DNA from: Candidatus Margulisiibacteriota bacterium
Lineage (GTDB): Bacteria; Margulisbacteria; Termititenacia; Termititenacales; Termititenacaceae
Assembly: GCA_031279615.1 (NCBI GenBank)
Contig: JAITIE010000046.1
Coordinates: forward strand, 1-17,919
DNA: 17,919 nucleotides
Direction of reading: 5' to 3'
Part shown: positions 1-6,412 of the stretch, in pieces
Layout: each line of letters begins with the position of its first letter
How positions within the stretch are numbered: the first letter of the stretch is position 1
Program-made: the position numbers and the translations under genes
Notes under the pieces: model-generated
The model's database searches: none
Seen by the model: only the letters and a program-made list of their open reading frames with translations
Told to the model about the DNA's origin: nothing

Positions 1-169
1 CTGGCAGGACGCGGCGGAGTTTTTGCTGGCCGGAGCCTCGGCGGTGCAGGTCGGCACGGCCAATTTTATCGACCCTTTGACGCCGCTGAAAATAATCGAC
101 GGCCTCGCGCAGTATTTGCAGGAAAAAGGCTTGAAAAAAGTCACCGAGCTTATCGGCGGCTTGCGGTAA
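1..169 (+). CDS. pyrD: Dihydroorotate dehydrogenase, C-terminal fragment
   Basis: This is the last 55 codons of a gene entering from the left, read in the frame beginning at base 2 and ending at TAA 167-169. The peptide contains EFLLAGASAVQVGTANF followed by a P-L-x-I-I-x-G-L helix and ends in ELIGGLR. In class 1B dihydroorotate dehydrogenases (FMN TIM barrels making orotate for pyrimidines) the GA-x-AVQVGTA segment is the final phosphate-binding strand/helix that holds FMN, and the ELIG ending is typical. Only about a sixth of the protein is visible, so the electron acceptor and any PyrK partner cannot be judged. The next gene starts 38 nt later behind its own promoter, so pyrD probably ends its transcription unit here. 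Confidence 0.85.
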   Translation, partial: WQDAAEFLLAGASAVQVGTANFIDPLTPLKIIDGLAQYLQEKGLKKVTELIGGLR

Positions 170-192
170 ACAGCGCATTTGCCCGGTGGCTA

Positions 193-201
193 TGTTAAAA
201 T
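193..201 (+). promoter_or_regulatory. Extended -10 promoter, leaderless, for the secreted Asp-box gene
   Basis: TGTTAAAAT lies at 193-201: an extended TG (193-194), one base, then the -10 hexamer TAAAAT (196-201). Only 6 nt separate the hexamer from ATG 208, and no Shine-Dalgarno is present. No good -35 is visible, as expected for an extended -10 promoter. The transcript would begin at or very near the start codon. Confidence 0.6.
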
Positions 202-207
202 TTCCTT

Positions 208-2712
208 ATGCGGTGTTTTAGACTGATTTTTGGCATTTTGTTGATCTGGAGTTTAGGTTTGGCTGTGGACACAGTGCGCCAGACTGGCCTTAATATTGTC
301 AACGCCGAGATTTTTGGCAAAGCCGTGCCGCATTCTTTCCGGCAGGGCCGCCAGATTCATCTGGTTTACACGGATCAGCACGCTGTTTATTATTTGCGTT
401 CGGCTGACGCCGGCCTGACCTGGGACAAACCGCGGCTTATCGCCAATGGCTCGGCATCTGGCGCGCAAATCATCGGCAATGCGGAAAACCGGCTGTATAT
501 TTTTTATACGCGTGACGGCGGGATTTACACGGTGGATTCAGTGGACGGCGGCGGGTCCTGGTCTGCTCCCTACAAGGTTTCCAGCGTGTATAACCGGAGC
601 AAAAATCCCTGCGCGGTAATTTCCGGTTTGGGTGATATTTATGTGGTTTGGGAAAACAACGGCGTGATTTTGTGCCGCCGTTATGACAAAGATGCCGCCG
701 CCTGGCAAAATATCACAGACCTTTCCGGCGGAGACAGCGAAGCGCCATTGATCGTTAATTACCGCAACCACGCGCTGTATGCGGTCTGGCTGGAAAAAGG
801 CGAAGTGGTTTGCCAGCCGTTTGATCTGGCACGGGAAACCCGGGAAGCGCTGGAATGGGTCAGCGCCGGGGCCAATCAAAAACTTGGCACAGTGCCCGCC
901 AATTGCCGCGAGCTGGCCGTCGCTGTCGATTCCCAAAACAATCTGCATGTGGTCTGGAGCAACGGCGGCCAACTGCTGCACCGCGTGCGCGCCGCCGGAC
1001 TCTGGTCCAGCACGATCAGCCGGCTGACCTCAAATTATATTTCCGGTTTAGGCAGTCCGTCGGTGGCTTTTGACGCGTCCGGACAGGTGTTTATTGCTTA
1101 TATTGAGGGTAATGCCGCGACGCTTTGCCGTTACGACGCCCGCACCCGCTCCTGGGAAAAAAATACAGTTTTCACACTGGACAGTCCTAAATATTTTTCC
1201 AGCCTGACTCTCGGCGGCAATAGCAGCTACAATGAACAGCTGCCCGGCTATTTGCGCGGATTTGATATTTTTTGGGTTGAGCGCGAACCGAGTAACCCAT
1301 CCGGCACACTGGCTTTCAATAATCGCGCGGAGAGTCTCGAGACAGGCCGGAAAATTATGCCGGCCGCCGACCGTATTTATATCGACAGTATTCCGCCGTC
1401 CGCGCCAGTCCTCTCTCTGGCCGTCACTTCCGCCAATTATTTTTACGGCACGGTTGGTAAAGATATAAAAACTATTTTGGTCAACGGCCGGCAGGATGAC
1501 GCTCTGCAAATTGTCGCGCCAGGGTTTTGGCAGTACCGGCATGATTTGAGCGGCAGCCAGCGCAAGACCGTGCGTTTACAGGCGGTCGACGCTTTGCAGA
1601 ACCGCAGTCCGGTCGCGGAATTGATGCTGGAGGTAGACCGTGAGCCGCCGCAGATTTTTGCGGTGTCGCACAACGCCGCCGGCCGGACGTTGCACGTGCG
1701 GGACGAATTGACCGTAACCCTGCGTGGCGAACCGAATGGCCGGGCGTTTTTCAGCATCTCCGGCCTCACGCAAAATATTCCGCTCTGGGACGCCGGACAG
1801 GACGGTGACACGCGCGCCAAAGACGGCGTATATACAGGCGTATATACAGTGGACTCTGCTCAGCACAGCGGTCAATATAGCGTGACAGTGTCCCTCTCTG
1901 ATGCCGTAGGCAATCTGACCGAACAAAGCATCACCGAATCTTTAATGATCGATTCGAGGCGTGAGCCACAGCGCGGCAATCTGCTTTATGTTCAGCCCGC
2001 GTCAGAAAATATTTTGACTATCGCGCCGCCCGCGCCGCCGGACGAGATCGAAGACAGTCCGGCGCGGGAGGTCAGCGGCGCGGCGCTTATGGCGCCGTAT
2101 ATTGATCTCGAATTAACGCCACCGTTTTTGACCCGCGGCAGCGCGCAGACTATTAAAATCCTCGTGCCTCCGGAGCTGGCCGTGGCGCGCGCTTATGTGG
2201 TCTGGGGGCGGCTCAACCGCGCGCTGCAAACCACTAAATTACAGCGGTCGAAAGACGGTGTTTTCAGCGGTGAGTACAAAGTTCCGGCTGATTTACAGCT
2301 CGGCGAGCAGCAGGGTTTGGTGTTTTTGCAAAGCCAGCGCGGCACCGTTTATAAAAAACCGTTTTATTACCGTGTGCTGGCGCCGAATAATAAGCCGGCG
2401 CAGGATTTGCTGACCGTGCAGTTTTTCCCGCATCCGCTGGCGCCGGCCAAAGATATTCGCGTCAAAGCCCTGCTGCCGGTGTCTGTCAAAAGCAAACAGG
2501 TTATGTTATTCTTGGCCGCAGAGCAGAGTAAAATTATTTCGGTGTTGCTGACCCGCGGCGGCGCTCCGGCACAGCACGGCTACGAAATCTGGGAAGGTGT
2601 GTTGTCTTTGCCGGCAGATACGGCAGCCGGTGAATATTTCGCCAATATTATCTGCAAAACAGAAAAAGGCGAATTCATTAAGAAAAAAATAAAATACTCT
2701 GTGCACAAATAA
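208..2712 (+). CDS. Large secreted protein with Asp-box (BNR/sialidase-like) repeats and Ig-like domains
   Basis: An 834-residue protein. Residues 1-19 form a signal peptide (basic start, hydrophobic LIFGILLIWSLGLA). Residues about 40-380 look like a sialidase-type beta-propeller: two clear Asp boxes, SADAGLTW (65-72) and SVDGGGSW (111-118), plus further LHVVWS / VFIAYIE strands with the same spacing. Residues about 395-625 hold Ig-like modules, one with the DGVYTGVYTVD signature common in bacterial surface proteins. The last 200 residues form two more beta-rich modules. No sialidase catalytic Arg/Tyr set was recognised, so enzymatic activity should not be assumed. No sorting signal, anchor or TM helix is seen at the C terminus. 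It is the first gene of the 208-6277 operon and ends 1 nt before the RnfG-like gene, so it may act with that envelope flavoprotein. Specific role unknown. Confidence 0.75.
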   Translation: MRCFRLIFGILLIWSLGLAVDTVRQTGLNIVNAEIFGKAVPHSFRQGRQIHLVYTDQHAVYYLRSADAGLTWDKPRLIANGSASGAQIIGNAENRLYIFYTRDGGIYTVDSVDGGGSWSAPYKVSSVYNRSKNPCAVISGLGDIYVVWENNGVILCRRYDKDAAAWQNITDLSGGDSEAPLIVNYRNHALYAVWLEKGEVVCQPFDLARETREALEWVSAGANQKLGTVPANCRELAVAVDSQNNLHVVWSNGGQLLHRVRAAGLWSSTISRLTSNYISGLGSPSVAFDASGQVFIAYIEGNAATLCRYDARTRSWEKNTVFTLDSPKYFSSLTLGGNSSYNEQLPGYLRGFDIFWVEREPSNPSGTLAFNNRAESLETGRKIMPAADRIYIDSIPPSAPVLSLAVTSANYFYGTVGKDIKTILVNGRQDDALQIVAPGFWQYRHDLSGSQRKTVRLQAVDALQNRSPVAELMLEVDREPPQIFAVSHNAAGRTLHVRDELTVTLRGEPNGRAFFSISGLTQNIPLWDAGQDGDTRAKDGVYTGVYTVDSAQHSGQYSVTVSLSDAVGNLTEQSITESLMIDSRREPQRGNLLYVQPASENILTIAPPAPPDEIEDSPAREVSGAALMAPYIDLELTPPFLTRGSAQTIKILVPPELAVARAYVVWGRLNRALQTTKLQRSKDGVFSGEYKVPADLQLGEQQGLVFLQSQRGTVYKKPFYYRVLAPNNKPAQDLLTVQFFPHPLAPAKDIRVKALLPVSVKSKQVMLFLAAEQSKIISVLLTRGGAPAQHGYEIWEGVLSLPADTAAGEYFANIICKTEKGEFIKKKIKYSVHK

Positions 2713-2713
2713 T

Positions 2714-3238
2714 ATGGGTAAACTTGTTGGGCTGATTTTAAAATACGCGTTGATTCTGGCGGTTTTTTGCGGAATTGCCGGTTTGCTTTTGGCGCTGGTA
2801 TATGAACACACCGCGCCGCTCAAAATCCTCAATCAGGAAAAAGCCAAAATTGCCGGCCAGCAAAAACTCTTTCCGGAATTGGCCGAAATTGTAGACGGCG
2901 AGGTTTACTCCGCTTCCGGCGACTTGCTCGGTTATATTTTGTCTGTGCGGGCGCGCGGCTACAGTTCCGATATAGAGCTGCTGGTCGGAGTGGATCCAGC
3001 TTATCAGATCGGTGGTTTGCAGATTTTGGCTCAAGCCGAGACGCCCGGCTTTGGCGCGCGCATTACGGAGAAAAATTTTGCGGACAGCCTGCTGGGGGGC
3101 GCGGCGGCCGGTTTGCGGCACAGGAAAGACGGCGGCGCCTATGACGGCATCACCGGCGCGACGATCACTTCCCGCGCGGTGTTTGACGGCATACGCCAAG
3201 AGGTTGAAAATTTTAAAAAAAGCAAAGGGGCGGAATAA
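2714..3238 (+). CDS. rnfG: RnfG/NqrC-like periplasmic FMN-binding protein
   Basis: A 174-residue protein with an N-terminal membrane helix (about 6-29) and an FMN-binding domain facing the periplasm. Family hallmarks are QAETPGFGARI (107-117; family H-x-ETPGLG) and the flavinylation motif DGITGATITS (144-153). In RnfG and NqrC the Thr of the (S/T)GAT element receives FMN by a phosphoester bond, corresponding here to Thr150. The protein would carry electrons on covalently bound FMN at the outer face of the inner membrane. In complete Rnf or Nqr systems it sits among B, C, D, E and A subunits, but none is nearby, so this is an orphan carrier or its partners lie elsewhere. It starts 1 nt after the preceding stop with no Shine-Dalgarno, so translation is probably coupled. 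The next gene is an ApbE-like flavin transferase, the enzyme class that loads this motif. Confidence 0.88.
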   Translation: MGKLVGLILKYALILAVFCGIAGLLLALVYEHTAPLKILNQEKAKIAGQQKLFPELAEIVDGEVYSASGDLLGYILSVRARGYSSDIELLVGVDPAYQIGGLQILAQAETPGFGARITEKNFADSLLGGAAAGLRHRKDGGAYDGITGATITSRAVFDGIRQEVENFKKSKGAE

Positions 3239-3239
3239 C

Positions 3240-4196
3240 TTGAAAAAATATTTATGGGCGCTGGGGATTGTTTTGTTGTTTTTGACCGGTTGCGACGGAC
3301 AGAGAGAATTAAAACGCTCCGGTTTTTATCTGGATAATGTTTTTGAGGTGCAGATCAAAATCAGCGACAAAAAAGAAAATGTCAAACCAGCGCAGGCCGC
3401 GCTGAATGCGGCTTTTGATAAGCTGGTTGAGCTGGACACTAACATCAATAAATTAAGCCCGTTAAGCGAGATTTCCGCGCTCAACGCCAACGCCGCCTGG
3501 CGCAGCCTGGAGATCAGCAAAAGCACTTACGACTTGATCGAAAAAGCGCTGAACGCCTCGGCTTTTACCGACGGCTATTTTGATATTACCTGGCAGCCGC
3601 TCGTTAAAATTTTTGCTTTGACCACGCCCACCGCGGAACGCATTGCCAAAGCCAAAGCGAGTCTCGGTTACAAAAATATCGCGCTGGACCGCTCGCTGAC
3701 CCGCGTGCGTTACCTGAACAATGCGGAGATTGATTTTGACCATATCAAACGCGGCTTTGCGGTGGATTTGCTGAGTAATTATTTAAAAAAGTACGCGCTG
3801 GCCGGCCAGATCAAAGCCGGCGGCGTGGCTTATTATTTCGGCGCCAAAAAACTAGCTTTGAAATTGACCGAAAAAGAAAACCTTAATTTAAAATTGAATG
3901 ACACGGCGGTGGCTGTTCTGAACACGCAGGATTCTTATTATGTGAATTCCGCGGCGTGGCGTAAATATTTGCCAGTGGCCTCGCCGGTCGAGCCGATCCG
4001 GCAAATTATTGTGATTGCGCCCAATGCCGTGACCGCCGAGATTTTGGCCGAGGCTTTTTATTTTATGGGCGTGGAAAAATCCCTGCAAAAAATCGCCGCG
4101 CTTAAAAAACAGGCTTCACGCCAAAATCTCTATGAAGTATACTTCGTGCGGGACAACGGCGCGAACGGCCAGGAAGTGGTTTCCAGCGCTGAGTAA
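3240..4196 (+). CDS. apbE: Divergent ApbE-like (FAD:protein FMN transferase family) lipoprotein
   Basis: A 318-residue protein using a TTG start at 3240, preceded by a GGGGCGGA Shine-Dalgarno and only 1 nt after the rnfG stop. Upstream in-frame starts would lie inside rnfG and lack the signal sequence. Residues 1-17 form a lipoprotein signal with lipobox LTGC (Cys18). ApbE enzymes transfer FMN from FAD to Thr in RnfG/NqrC-type domains. Family features seen are SPLSEISALN (73-82), DGYFDIT (111-117), a DLGGIAKG-like block and the following KAGG (192-195). Several active-site elements are altered: GGIAKG is DHIKRG (167-172), the HIIDPxTG element is missing, and the Mg-binding ADALAT is AEILAE (266-271). 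Adjacency to its expected substrate argues for a real functional pair; the altered motifs raise doubt about standard chemistry. Confidence 0.82.
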   Translation: MKKYLWALGIVLLFLTGCDGQRELKRSGFYLDNVFEVQIKISDKKENVKPAQAALNAAFDKLVELDTNINKLSPLSEISALNANAAWRSLEISKSTYDLIEKALNASAFTDGYFDITWQPLVKIFALTTPTAERIAKAKASLGYKNIALDRSLTRVRYLNNAEIDFDHIKRGFAVDLLSNYLKKYALAGQIKAGGVAYYFGAKKLALKLTEKENLNLKLNDTAVAVLNTQDSYYVNSAAWRKYLPVASPVEPIRQIIVIAPNAVTAEILAEAFYFMGVEKSLQKIAALKKQASRQNLYEVYFVRDNGANGQEVVSSAE

Positions 4197-4208
4197 AAAG
4201 GAGAAAAA

Positions 4209-4640
4209 ATGTTAGACGTTAATCAGATAAAAAAATTATTGCCGCACCGCTATCCGTTTTTGCTGGTGGATAGAGTTTTAGAAATTACGCCGGACAGCAT
4301 CACGGCGCTGAAAAACGTGACCGCCAATGAAGAGTTTTTTAACGGCCATTTTCCCGCACAGCCGATTATGCCCGGAGTTCTGCTGGTGGAGGCTCTGGCG
4401 CAGGTGTCCGGCATTTTTGCCTTGAGCCAGCCGGACGCGCCCCAAAAGGTCACCACGCTTTTTGCCGGCGTCGACGGTGTGAAATGGAAAAAGCCGGTCG
4501 TGCCCGGCGATCAAATTAAAATGGTGGTCAAAATACTCAAACTGCGCAATCCGCTGATCGTTTGTCAGGGCACGGCGTATGTCAATGACGAGGTAGTCTG
4601 CGAGGCGGCCGAAATGAAAATGATGATTTTAAAACAATAG
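4209..4640 (+). CDS. fabZ: 3-hydroxyacyl-ACP dehydratase FabZ
   Basis: A 143-residue hot-dog-fold dehydratase of standard FabZ length. It removes water from (3R)-hydroxyacyl-ACP in type II fatty acid synthesis, in the cytoplasm. HRYPFLLVDRV (13-23) is the FabZ N-terminal signature. NGHFPAQPIMPGVLLVEALAQ-like residues 45-65 carry the catalytic pair, His47 and Glu61. AGGAG (4199-4203) lies 5 nt before ATG 4209. It directly precedes lpxA, the common fabZ-lpxA arrangement of diderms in which both enzymes compete for 3-hydroxyacyl-ACP. Confidence 0.97.
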   Translation: MLDVNQIKKLLPHRYPFLLVDRVLEITPDSITALKNVTANEEFFNGHFPAQPIMPGVLLVEALAQVSGIFALSQPDAPQKVTTLFAGVDGVKWKKPVVPGDQIKMVVKILKLRNPLIVCQGTAYVNDEVVCEAAEMKMMILKQ

Positions 4641-4648
4641 GAGTTTTT

Positions 4649-5557
4649 GTGGCGCATAAAATTCATCCGACAGCCTGCGTCGACCCGAGCGCGCAATTGG
4701 GCGAGGATGTGGTGATTGGCCCTTATACTATAGTAGAGGCCGGCGCGCGGATAGGCGACCGCACGGAGATCGCCGCCAACGTGACTATCGGCGAGGACAC
4801 GCTGATCGGCTGTGACAATGAGATTTGCCGCGGCGCGATTATCGGCGGCAAACCGCAGGACATCGGCTACAAAGGCGAGAAATCCAACGTCATTATCGGC
4901 AGCGGCAACCGGATCCGTGAATATGCGACGATACACAAGGCGACTGGCGAGGGACAGTCCACGGTGGTCGGCGACAATAACTTCATTATGTCTTTTGTGC
5001 ATCTGGCGCACAATGTGCGGCTCGGCAGTAATATCGTGCTGGTCAATATGGTGCAGCTGGCCGGCCATGTTGTCGTGGAAGACAACGCCACGCTGGGCGG
5101 CATGGTTGCGGTGCCGCAGTTTTTGCGCATCGGCAAGCTGGCGATGATCGGCGGTTACTCGCGCCTCTTTCAAGACGTGCCGCCGTTTATGCTGGCCGAA
5201 GGCAATCCCGCGGAAGTTTATTCTATTAACAAAGTGGGTTTGCGGCGCAACCCCCAGCTTGTGCCGCCGGAAATCGTGCCGGTCATTAAAGAAGCTTATA
5301 AAATCATGTACCGGCAGGGCAAAAATATTTCTCAGGCTGCCGAGGCGATCCGCGCGCAGTGTCTGGTCAACAATGAATTGCCGGAACAAATAGCGCATCT
5401 GCTGGATTTTTTGCAGACGGCTAAAAAAGGCATCAGCCACAGCGCGCAAAAACCGCGCGAGCTTTTACAGCACGAAGACAGCGGCCTGACCGAAACACTG
5501 CCTTTTTTTGAAAAAATGATGCGCGCCGCTTTAAGCCGAAAAATCGGCAAAAAATAA
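4649..5557 (+). CDS. lpxA: UDP-N-acetylglucosamine (or UDP-GlcNAc3N) O/N-acyltransferase LpxA
   Basis: A 302-residue left-handed beta-helix acyltransferase with hexapeptide repeats over about residues 4-190. LpxA catalyses the first lipid A step, acylating the 3-position of UDP-GlcNAc from 3-hydroxyacyl-ACP. It starts at GTG 4649 behind AGGAG, 8 nt after fabZ. Family signatures are VHLAHNVRLG, with His121 matching the E. coli catalytic His125; GH at 139-140 (His144 equivalent); QDVPPF and GLRR. Three points differ from E. coli LpxA: the VHQF motif reads VPQF, so the His160 position is Pro156; the His191 position is Pro187; and about 40 extra C-terminal residues (260-302, rich in Lys, Arg and His) follow the usual end. 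The equivalent of Gly173, part of the acyl-chain ruler, is retained (Gly169). A GnnA/GnnB-like pair lies 4-7 kb downstream, so an aminated UDP-sugar substrate is possible. Confidence 0.93.
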   Translation: MAHKIHPTACVDPSAQLGEDVVIGPYTIVEAGARIGDRTEIAANVTIGEDTLIGCDNEICRGAIIGGKPQDIGYKGEKSNVIIGSGNRIREYATIHKATGEGQSTVVGDNNFIMSFVHLAHNVRLGSNIVLVNMVQLAGHVVVEDNATLGGMVAVPQFLRIGKLAMIGGYSRLFQDVPPFMLAEGNPAEVYSINKVGLRRNPQLVPPEIVPVIKEAYKIMYRQGKNISQAAEAIRAQCLVNNELPEQIAHLLDFLQTAKKGISHSAQKPRELLQHEDSGLTETLPFFEKMMRAALSRKIGKK

Positions 5558-6277
5558 ATGCTGTTCACTCTGCTGGCCGCGCTGCTGCAACTCTCGCTGG
5601 TCGTTTTTGTCCATGAGCTTGGCCACTGGTTTTTTGCCAAACTTTCCGGCGTGCCGGTAATTAGTTTTAATATTGGTTTTGGCGCGAAGCTTTGGTCTAT
5701 CAAACGCGGCGGCACTATTTATGCCCTGCGCTGGGCGCCGATCGGCGGTTACGTGCAGCTGGCGGACGACGCTGCCAAGAATAAATCCTGGCTGGCGCGT
5801 TTTAGCGTGGTTACTGGCGGCGCGCTGTTCAATATCTTGTTGGCCTGGCTGATTATTTATGTGTTTTTTGCCGCGCGGCAGGGGTTTTTTTTGACCGGCG
5901 TTTATAAGTCTTTTTTGCTGATGTGCCAGTTGTTAAAAGAAATTCTGCGTGATTTTGTTTTAATTTTTGCGCGCGGTGATTTTGCGGCGCTTTCTGGTCC
6001 GGTGGGCATTTTGAGTTTTTCCGCCGCCGCGGTTAAACAAAGCTGGACGATGTTCTGGCTCTTTACCGCCTTGCTGAGTCTCAATCTCGGCGTGATTAAT
6101 CTCCTGCCTCTCCCCGCGCTGGATGGCGGACGGCTGATTTTTTTGCTTTACGAATTGCTTTTTCGCCGCAAACCCAGCCCCCGTTTGGAACGCGCGATCC
6201 ATTCTTGGGGCTTGGGGCTTTTGCTGGCCTTAATAATTTTTTTGAGTTTTCAAGACATTGGCAAAATGTTTTTCTAA
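5558..6277 (+). CDS. Short site-2 protease (M50 family) lacking a PDZ domain
   Basis: A 239-residue multi-pass membrane metalloprotease of the RseP/SpoIVFB superfamily. HELGH (19-23) in the first helix gives the zinc-binding HExxH, and LPLPALDGG (183-191), with Asp189 as third ligand, is the second conserved motif. RWAPIGGYVQL and GALFNI match the loop and second core helix of RseP. RseP-type enzymes are about 420-450 residues with one or two periplasmic PDZ domains between these helices and the GPxGI segment. Here only about 20 residues separate FNILLAWLIIYVFF (91-104) from the next helix, so no PDZ can fit. ATG directly follows the lpxA stop (0 nt) and no Shine-Dalgarno is seen, implying coupling. 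The RseP-like position near lpxA and fabZ is common in diderms; substrate unknown. Confidence 0.88.
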   Translation: MLFTLLAALLQLSLVVFVHELGHWFFAKLSGVPVISFNIGFGAKLWSIKRGGTIYALRWAPIGGYVQLADDAAKNKSWLARFSVVTGGALFNILLAWLIIYVFFAARQGFFLTGVYKSFLLMCQLLKEILRDFVLIFARGDFAALSGPVGILSFSAAAVKQSWTMFWLFTALLSLNLGVINLLPLPALDGGRLIFLLYELLFRRKPSPRLERAIHSWGLGLLLALIIFLSFQDIGKMFF

Positions 6278-6286
6278 AATTAACGT

Positions 6287-6358
6287 GGCAAATATTTTGC
6301 CCGGAGCGAACGTAGCCTTCAGCGTTATGCCGTGTTCGCGCGGGTAAAGATATTTGCC
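6287..6358. repeat. Imperfect inverted repeat between the protease gene and uvrC
   Basis: Two 25-nt arms, 6287-6311 and 6334-6358, match as an inverted repeat at 20 of 25 positions; the ends GGCAAATAT and GCGAAC are exact. The loop is 22 nt. It fills the gap after the 208-6277 operon and before the uvrC promoter, so it may act as an RNA hairpin that ends or protects the upstream transcript. No T-tract follows, so it is not a classic intrinsic terminator. Confidence 0.5.
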
Positions 6359-6396
6359 GCGGCGGGATGTGTGCCGTAAAGCGCGGCTTTGGTTTG

Positions 6397-6405
6397 TGTT
6401 AAAAT
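6397..6405 (+). promoter_or_regulatory. Extended -10 promoter, leaderless, for uvrC
   Basis: TGTTAAAAT at 6397-6405 is the same 9-mer found before the gene at 208. The -10 hexamer TAAAAT (6400-6405) lies 7 nt before ATG 6413, with no Shine-Dalgarno. This arrangement decides the uvrC start: the upstream in-frame GTG (6389) would lie ahead of the -10 box. Confidence 0.6.
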
Positions 6406-6412
6406 TTATTTA

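Noticed and set aside
4565..5449. 294-codon open frame on the minus strand opposite lpxA
   Set aside because: It lies wholly opposite a confident lpxA, with His/Arg-rich, low-similarity sequence typical of an antisense shadow in GC-rich codons; no Shine-Dalgarno or promoter was seen.
5535..5548. Perfect hairpin GCCGA-AAAA-TCGGC near the end of lpxA
   Set aside because: It lies within codons, is followed by A rather than T residues on the plus strand, and the next gene starts directly after; not a plausible terminator.
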